From positions 11,702,774 to 11,766,773 of the forward strand of contig CM038716.1 of the NCBI GenBank assembly GCA_021613375.1: 64,000 nucleotides of DNA, written 5' to 3'. The first letter of the stretch is position 1; each line of letters starts with the position of its first letter. This document shows, piece after piece, positions 58,900 to 64,000 of this stretch. The translations under genes were made by a program, and so were the position numbers. The stretch is from Megaleporinus macrocephalus. Taxonomy: Eukaryota > Chordata > Actinopteri > Characiformes > Anostomidae. Under the pieces are notes generated by a model that searched no databases, had not been told where the DNA came from, and saw only the letters and a program-made list of their open reading frames with translations.

Positions 58900-59330
58900 A
58901 GTAACTGTTCAGGAAGCTCCTCACAGAGAATGGATACAGAAACATCAAACAAAGAAACTGCTGCTTTTCACGGAACCTCAACAACACTGAATGTGTTTGG
59001 GGTTATTTGGATAGTGAGAAGCAGAACCAAGGTGGTAAGATGGGAAGAAACATCAACATCTGTGAATGTTCTTAGATTTGAAATAAGAGCTTCTCTTTCT
59101 CTAAGAGCTCAATGGACATCTGGACAACGGACACCTGGAGGCAGTGGAGCTTGTTGTTGGTGGGTCTACCAGGTCTTCAACCAGGTCTTCAGCCAGGTCT
59201 TCAGCCAGGTCTTCAGCCAGGTCTTCAACCAGGTCTTCAGCCAGGTCTTCAGCCAGGTCTTCAACCAGGTTTTCAACCAGGTCTTCCAGTTGGTTGTTAG
59301 GAGCCCCATTTTCTCCCCTGCTTCCTTATG
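58900..59330. repeat. Dispersed repeat A, copy 3, with internal expansion
   Basis: Inverted relative to copies 1 and 2: cagagaatggatacagaaac, gttggtgggtctaccagg and ggttgttaggagcccca match their reverse complements. A 12-bp array interrupts it at 59168-59288. The plus strand keeps the CWWVYQVF...LVVRSP reading across the array. Confidence 0.65.
59168..59288. repeat. 12-bp array (caggtcttcarc), ~10 copies
   Basis: The unit caggtcttcagc or caggtcttcaac expands what is a single caggtcttcc-like site in the repeat A consensus (compare ctggaaatcctggtagatcc at 7980-7999). Multiples of 12 keep the frame (QVFS/QVFN). Confidence 0.9.
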
Positions 59331-59637
59331 TAAGTGGATGATCTTCTACCTCCTTCTAAATATCTCCAGCAAAAACTAAATGGACTGGATTCAATGGTTG
59401 TTTTGACTGGAAGTTAAATGAATGGTGTCTGACTGCACAGCGCTGGAGAACTTGCAGAGTCTAACTGAATGTAAATAATGATCTACTGTCTCCAGTGTTC
59501 TACAGTCTAAGCCTGGTACAAGAGAGAGAGCAGACACAGCCAGACACAGATGCCGTCTCAGACAGAGGGTCCTGTGTTTGTGTTTTTGTTCAGATTTTGA
59601 ACGCTCTTTGCTCAGCGTGCCAAAGCCCTGTAGCACT

Positions 59638-59638
<1 letters not shown>

Positions 59639-59672
<34 letters not shown>
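59639..59672. repeat. (CA)n microsatellite
   Basis: About 17 CA units. Confidence 0.95.
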
Positions 59673-59675
<3 letters not shown>

Positions 59676-59895
59676 CCTTTCTGGCTGCTCTCTTCTAAAC
59701 ACACAAACACAATTTCCACGACTGCACTGAAGCTGTAAAAACTACTTCTCATTTTTCTTTTAGCTGCGCGTTTTGCTTTAGCAAAGCACCATGTTTTGCA
59801 TAATTTATGGTACTTTAGAAAACAGTCACCCGAAAAAGAAAGAGAAACAAACATAACTCACACCTTAAATATTGTTGTATAATTATTTTCTCCAG

Positions 59896-60111
59896 GCTCT
59901 TCATGCTGCGTGCTTTGAAAGGACCGCCAGAACGTTTCTGGAGCATTGCAGAAGCCCAAAGGTAACTTTGTAAATTCGAACATCTGTCTTTCTGTTTTAG
60001 GGGGTGTTCATGAAACGAAATACTACTGGAAATACTACAGACACCTGGTCTCACATCACACAGCACCATCCAGTAATAGCATTAACTGGTCATCTTCTTC
60101 AGTCCTGTTAG
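59896..60111 (+). pseudogene. Exon-like pair, copy A (BED-finger-like C-terminal half)
   Basis: A 66-bp open segment (59896-59961) is flanked by a tccag acceptor and gtaac donor and reads ALHAACFERTARTFLEHC... A second segment starts at 60001 after a pyrimidine tract and ttttag, and reads GVFMKRNTTGNTTDTWSHIT, then QHHPVIALTG, before a stop at 60109-60111. The GNTT...H...HHP pattern resembles the last part of BED-type zinc fingers found in hAT transposases and ZBED proteins. The preceding Cys-x2-Cys pair is not seen. Probably a remnant of an element or gene. Coding status unproven. Confidence 0.4.
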
Positions 60112-60445
60112 AGAAGCAGCTCATGTGGCTCCTCATGAAGCTGCTGGTCAGAATGTTCAAAGTATGAAAACCTGCATCAGAGCAAATGAGCTCATTTCTT
60201 AAAGACCCTCTAACCATTCTTTAAACACAACCAGATGTTTAATTCTGTTCCAGGAATAATTCCATACCTCTTATTCTATAGTTCTGATCTCTTCACACTT
60301 ATTCACTAGTATTATTACTTTTTTTCCATTCCATTAATTTTTTATTCAGAATGCATTGTAAAGTGTTACACTGCATATATTAGACTTAATAATGTTGGAC
60401 ATCTAAGTAGTTATAATTAAATAAAAGGTAAATTACAGGCTTAAA

Positions 60446-60637
60446 GTGAAAACAAAGTACTCTGGAAATACTACAGACACCAGGGCTCACATTGCCCAAC
60501 ATCATCCAGTCATAGGGCTAACTGGTGACGTATTGCCTCAGATTCAGTCCCACCAGCAAAATCATGCTCCTCTTTATGAATCATGGAAGTCCTCAGGAGC
60601 CACATTCACTGAGCAGAACGTTTCACGAAGGGTGTAA
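60446..60637 (+). pseudogene. Exon-like segment, second copy (BED-finger-like)
   Basis: Reads KYSGNTTDTRAHIAQHHPVI, then LTGDVLPQIQSHQQN and LYESWKSSGATFTEQN, and stops at 60635-60637. It lacks the splice-acceptor context of the other two copies because a different block (R) lies upstream. The tail after the finger resembles the linker in hAT transposases, but no catalytic domain follows. Confidence 0.4.
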
Positions 60638-60653
60638 ATCTGATCTACAATGA

Positions 60654-60860
60654 TCAATACAGTATTGATTTGAGGCGTACGACTTTTACAGCCTTGTCGC
60701 TTTGCCATTGTTTCTGTCCTGTGTGTGCTTCAGCAACCATGACATTATCAGGTGGAACATGAATTTGAGGGGGAACTGAATCAGATGCAACACCGGCAAC
60801 CAAACTAGAAGTTGGCCTACTGTTCGCCAGCTTCTTCTTCTTCAACTTTGCCATTAACAA
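60654..60860 (-). other. Conserved-length 68-codon frame, copy 1
   Basis: A minus-strand frame starting MLMAKLKKKKLANSRP occurs at the same position and length in copy 2 (61600-61806), with 12 of 68 residues changed, several conservatively. Lysine-rich start. No family recognised. It may be a coincidence of the duplication. Confidence 0.3.
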
Positions 60861-60971
60861 GGCTCAATTTTCCTACTCCACCTTAAATGGTGCAGCTGTT
60901 GTTTTCTGAAAAAGAAAGAGAAACAAACAAAACTTACACCTTAAATATTGTTGTATAATTATTTTATCCAG

Positions 60972-61275
60972 GCTCTTCGTGCTGCGTGTTTTGAAAGGAC
61001 TGCCAGAACGTTTCTTGATCGTTGCAGAAGCCCAAAGGTAACTTAGTAAATTCAAACATCTGTCTTTCTGTTTTTAGGGGGTGTTTATGAAAACAAAATA
61101 CTCTGGAAATACTACAGACACCAGGTCTCACATCACACAACACTGTCCAGTAATAGCATTAACTGGTGACGTTTTGCCTCAGCTTCAGTCCCACCAGCAA
61201 ATTCATCCTCCTCTTTATGGATCATGGAAGTCCTCAAGAGCCGCATACACTGAGCAGAACGTTATTAGAATTTAG
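60972..61275 (+). pseudogene. Exon-like pair, copy B (BED-finger-like)
   Basis: The first segment (60972-61037, 66 bp) again has a tccag acceptor and gtaac donor. It differs from copy A at six codons: three silent and three conservative (H/R, E/D, H/R). The second starts at 61078 after tttttag and reads KYSGNTTDTRSHITQHCPVI, then LTGDVLPQLQSHQQI and ends with TEQNVIRI before a stop. The final residues and stop come from the SINE inserted at about 61270, so the original frame continued further. Confidence 0.4.
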
Positions 61276-61549
61276 AATTTAGAACTAGTATTAGCCATAC
61301 GTGTTTACACCCAGTGGAATTTGACCTCTGCATTTAACCCATATACACACACTAGTCAACATACACACTAGGGGGCAGTGAGCACATGTGCCCTGAGCGG
61401 TGGGCAGCCCTAACAGAGAGCAGTTGGGGTTAGGTTAGGTGCCTTGCTTAAGGGCATCTCAGTCGTGGCCTGCCGGTCATGGGGATCGAACCGGCAACCT
61501 TTCAGTCACAAGACCGTCAGATCCCTAACCTTAATGCCACGACTGCCCC
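61270..61549 (-). mobile_element. tRNA-derived SINE, nearly full length
   Basis: In antisense: the A-box region (gtggcattaaggttaggg, reverse complement of 61523-61540), perfect B box GGTTCGATCCC (61482-61492), body with gagatgcccttaagcaaggc and cactgccccctagtgtgtat, and tail of repeated attctaa steps at 61270-61290. This is the best SINE copy in the window. It interrupts copy B of the segmental duplication and carries in single copy the segment amplified at 25490-28062. Confidence 0.85.
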
Positions 61550-61599
61550 AGGAAGGATTTAAATCTGTTCAGGAAGGGTGTAAATCTGCACTACAATGA

Positions 61600-61806
61600 T
61601 CAATACAGTATTGATTTGAGACTTATGGCTTTTACAGTCTCGTCGCTTTGCCATTGTTTCGGCCCTGTGTGCGCTTCAGTGACCATGACATTATCAGGTG
61701 GAATGTGAATTTGAGGGGGAACTGAATCTGATGCAACAACAGCAAACAACGTGGAAGTTGGCCTACTGTTCACCAGCTTCTTCTTCTTCAACTTCGCCAT
61801 CAACAA
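61600..61806 (-). other. Conserved-length 68-codon frame, copy 2
   Basis: Partner of 60654-60860 with the same start and stop. See that entry. Confidence 0.3.
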
Positions 61807-61929
61807 GGCTCAATTTTCCTATTCCACCTTAAATGGTGCAGCTGTTGTTTACTGGCCGCTGCATTATTTAGGGTTAAACAGGAAAATCCCAAAAAAAGCT
61901 GACATTTACATGACCAAGACAATATAACC

Positions 61930-61970
61930 AGTCAGACCACCAGTCAAAAGTTTGGACACACCTAACTGAA
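61930..61970. mobile_element. Tc1-like terminal repeat fragment
   Basis: accagtcaaaagtttggaca followed by cacct matches the end of a common fish Tc1 family (TACACTACCRGTCAAAAGTT-type, from memory). It has no transposase and lies between blocks S and R of the duplication. Confidence 0.5.
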
Positions 61971-62545
61971 TATAGATGTTTATAATTATAAAGACGTTTA
62001 GATCTGAATGTGTTGAGAGACGAGTGTAAATAGTGTAAAACGTTGAAGCCCATGTACACAAATATTACTTAAACATTTTACTGTATTTTATTTCGATCTA
62101 AAAATGAGAATGTATATTTTATAAGAGCTACAAAACCCCCAAAGCTGTTTATCAGAACAAGATCTCAGCATCTACACTATCTTCTTCAGTCCTGTTAGAG
62201 AAGCAGCTCATGTGATGAAGCTGCTGGTCAGAATGTTTAAAGTATGTAAACCAGCATCAGAGCAAATGAGCTCATTTCTAAAAGACCCTCTAAACATTCT
62301 TTAAACACAACCAGATGTTTAATTCTGTTCCAGGAGTAATTCCATACCAACTATTCTACAGTTCTGATCTCCTCACACTTATTCACTAATATTATTACTT
62401 TACCTATTTCCATTCAGAATGCATTATGAAGTGTTATACAGCATGAAGTATACCTAATAATGGTGGACATAAGCTTTTATTGTTGGATTTAAGTAGTTAG
62501 AATTAAATTAATGATAAATTACAGGCTTGAAGTGAAGTGTAATTA

Positions 62546-64000
62546 CAAACAACTGTTAATACAGGATTTATAAGACATGAGCACAGCGGTTTAAAGCTAT
62601 TACTAATATTAACTATATTCCTAAACAAGGTAGCTGTAGTTGGTTTATCTACTGCCCAACAAAAACAGCTTTCTGTGCTGCTGGCCAGTTAGCCCGGGTT
62701 GCTAATTACTAACCCTCTAGACCCTGTAGCCAGTTAATCTAGTATTAGTTTCCAATTAGCCAAAAATACACAAACTCTATAAAATTCATACTCTCTGTTG
62801 TGGTTTGTTATGATCTAGAACACATAATAGAACCTTGTCATAGTGTGTTATAGCGCATTACACCACTTGTTTGCAGTAGAGCTGTCCAAAGAAAACCAAG
62901 GATCTCTAAAATGATAACTTTCCAACAGAGGACAAAAACCCTCTTTAATTTCAATGCAAGGGAATGAAAAGTTGTTTGCTTTAAAGCAGATTTAAAGCAT
63001 TTTGATTGGTCCAACCATCCTGAAATTTGGACCCAATGCAAAGGACCACTGTGGAGCTCAAATTATGTTAAAAACTAAAAATCCCCACACAATGTAGGTA
63101 CTTGGTCCTCATTGGACATTTGACGATGTCACACTGCCACATGAGAAGTCTTTTTGATTTTTGTTGCACATGTGTGGAAAAGGGGGGAGGAGTCACAGGG
63201 AGAGGTGACTGGAACCAGGAAGAAGGAAGAGAAGTTTGGCCATGTGAAGGTGAAGGGGGGGTGATGTGTTTGGGTCAAACAGGAGCAGTATAACCCAAAG
63301 CCTACCGCTCCACATGGGAAATCAGGAGCTCGGCTGAGGATTCTTCCAGGGAAGTAAGACAAATGAAGGGAGGAACTGGAAGATGGATTTCCTCGGACTG
63401 TCTTGGATGTGATTGATGTCAGGCCTGCACCACCGGTGAGATCTGCCCGACATTTTTTTTCTTTTATTATTTTATTGCAATTTATTGGTAAGGACTGGTG
63501 CTTTTGTTTTAGATTTTTTTTTTTGGGGGGGGGGGGGGGCTTTGGATTTTGGACTTTGTAGACTTCAAGATTTTGATGGACACTAGGCACTTATTGTGTA
63601 TATAGGGGTTGTATATGTGTGTGTTTGTCCCATAAATCATTGATCAATATAACTTTATAAGGATTGTTTTGGGCTTATTTGCCAACTCCTCTACTCTCTT
63701 CGTATGTATTGTCCTTGGATTTTAGTAACTATTTTCTTGGTTAAGGTTAACAAAGGGAAGTGTTACCACAACGTACTCTATATATTAACATATAAGCAAT
63801 TATACATGCTTATAACAGGCATCGTAGGGTATTATGTATACCATATAACACCTTATGAATGCACCCATAATGCATTATACCTACAGTATTCATAGGAAGC
63901 GTTACCGATATCGGTATTCACGTCGTACAGATAAGAAAAGGCCTGGGTAGGCTTTGTTGAATATTTTTTACAACCTATGGTGTCTGTTAAAAGCTTGTGG
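62546..64000. other. Single-copy DNA, no gene seen
   Basis: Mixed sequence. 62980-63060 contains words of a common fish dispersed repeat (tttgattggtccaaccatcc). A T-run followed by ~16 G lies at 63510-63539. The 153-codon minus-strand frame (63129-63590) spans these homopolymers and has no family signature. Confidence 0.4.

Larger units (their letters stand above)
59835..62545. repeat. Tandem segmental duplication (~1 kb units) with exon-like segments
   Basis: The block aaagaaagagaaacaaac...ccttaaatattgttgtataa occurs at about 59837 and 60911. The block ending caatacagtattgatttgag occurs at about 60653 and 61599. A third block (cttcttcagtcctgttagag ... taattccatacc) occurs at 60093-60270 and 62169-62345. 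The units differ by scattered substitutions, a SINE insertion (61270-61549) and a Tc1-end-like stretch (61930-61970). Block order is E1-E2-R-E2-S-E1-E2-SINE-S-R. Confidence 0.85.

Noticed and set aside
61482..61549. Functional tRNA gene on the minus strand
   Set aside because: It is the head of a SINE with the typical body and tail, not a free tRNA.
63129..63590. 153-codon minus frame as a possible gene
   Set aside because: Runs through homopolymers (poly-T and poly-G on the plus strand) and shows no family signature.

Overview
The window looks like intergenic or intronic DNA from a teleost fish. The evidence is a dense mixture of element types typical of fish genomes: Tc1/mariner-like pieces with the DNDPKHTS and VKFGGGGI transposase signatures, a tRNA-derived SINE with a clear B box, hAT-type MITEs, a decayed LINE reverse transcriptase, and many micro- and minisatellites. 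From memory, the long palindromic MITE and the SINE resemble families common in otophysans (characins, electric fishes, catfishes); this placement is an inference and I cannot fix order or species. I see no intact host protein-coding gene, no rRNA, no functional tRNA and no CRISPR array. Nearly every long open frame is a by-product of a tandem repeat whose unit is a multiple of 3 (15, 42 or 12 bp) or of low-complexity DNA.

Layout. 0-5 kb: moderately GC-rich single-copy DNA, a ~130-bp minisatellite, then a 1.7-kb AT-rich 38-bp minisatellite. 5-9 kb: a degenerate 190-350-bp repeat, LTR-like and SINE-like pieces, dispersed repeat 'A' (copies 1 and 2) and a palindromic MITE 'P'. 10-16 kb: degenerate tetranucleotide DNA, an 8-bp minisatellite, and a second copy of MITE P with a 15-bp array inside its hairpin. 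16.3-23.5 kb: a 6.1-kb array of a 15-bp unit followed by a 20-bp array. 24.3-24.8 kb: purine-only tract. 25.5-33.3 kb: three arrays (about 50, 31 and 38 bp). 33.5-36.4 kb: MITE and LINE remnants. 36.6-38.8 kb: 47-bp array. 38.8-46 kb: Tc1 fragments, a near-full-length dead Tc1-like element, a SINE, a hAT MITE with perfect 8-bp target duplication, and a solo LTR. 46-48.5 kb: split 42-bp array. 49.4-51.2 kb: 94-bp array. 52.1-54 kb: trinucleotide mosaic. 54-64 kb: LINE tails, SINEs, degenerate arrays, dispersed repeat A copy 3 with a 12-bp expansion, and a tandem duplication carrying exon-like segments that resemble part of a BED zinc finger.

The main result is how the arrays seem to have arisen. 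At least five minisatellites can be traced to short internal pieces of transposable elements, and decayed single-copy versions of those pieces lie in the same window. The 31-bp and 94-bp arrays come from two parts of a Tc1-like transposase gene, the ~50-bp array from the 3' half of the SINE, the 15-bp array at 15 kb from the hinge of MITE P, and the 42-bp array from a Tc1-type terminal inverted repeat. In several cases the unit is bounded in the single-copy source by short direct repeats, which suggests slippage or unequal exchange at microhomology. By my rough tally about 45% of the window is tandem repeat. Some arrays contain clusters of 1-2-base indels that look like uncorrected long-read sequence.
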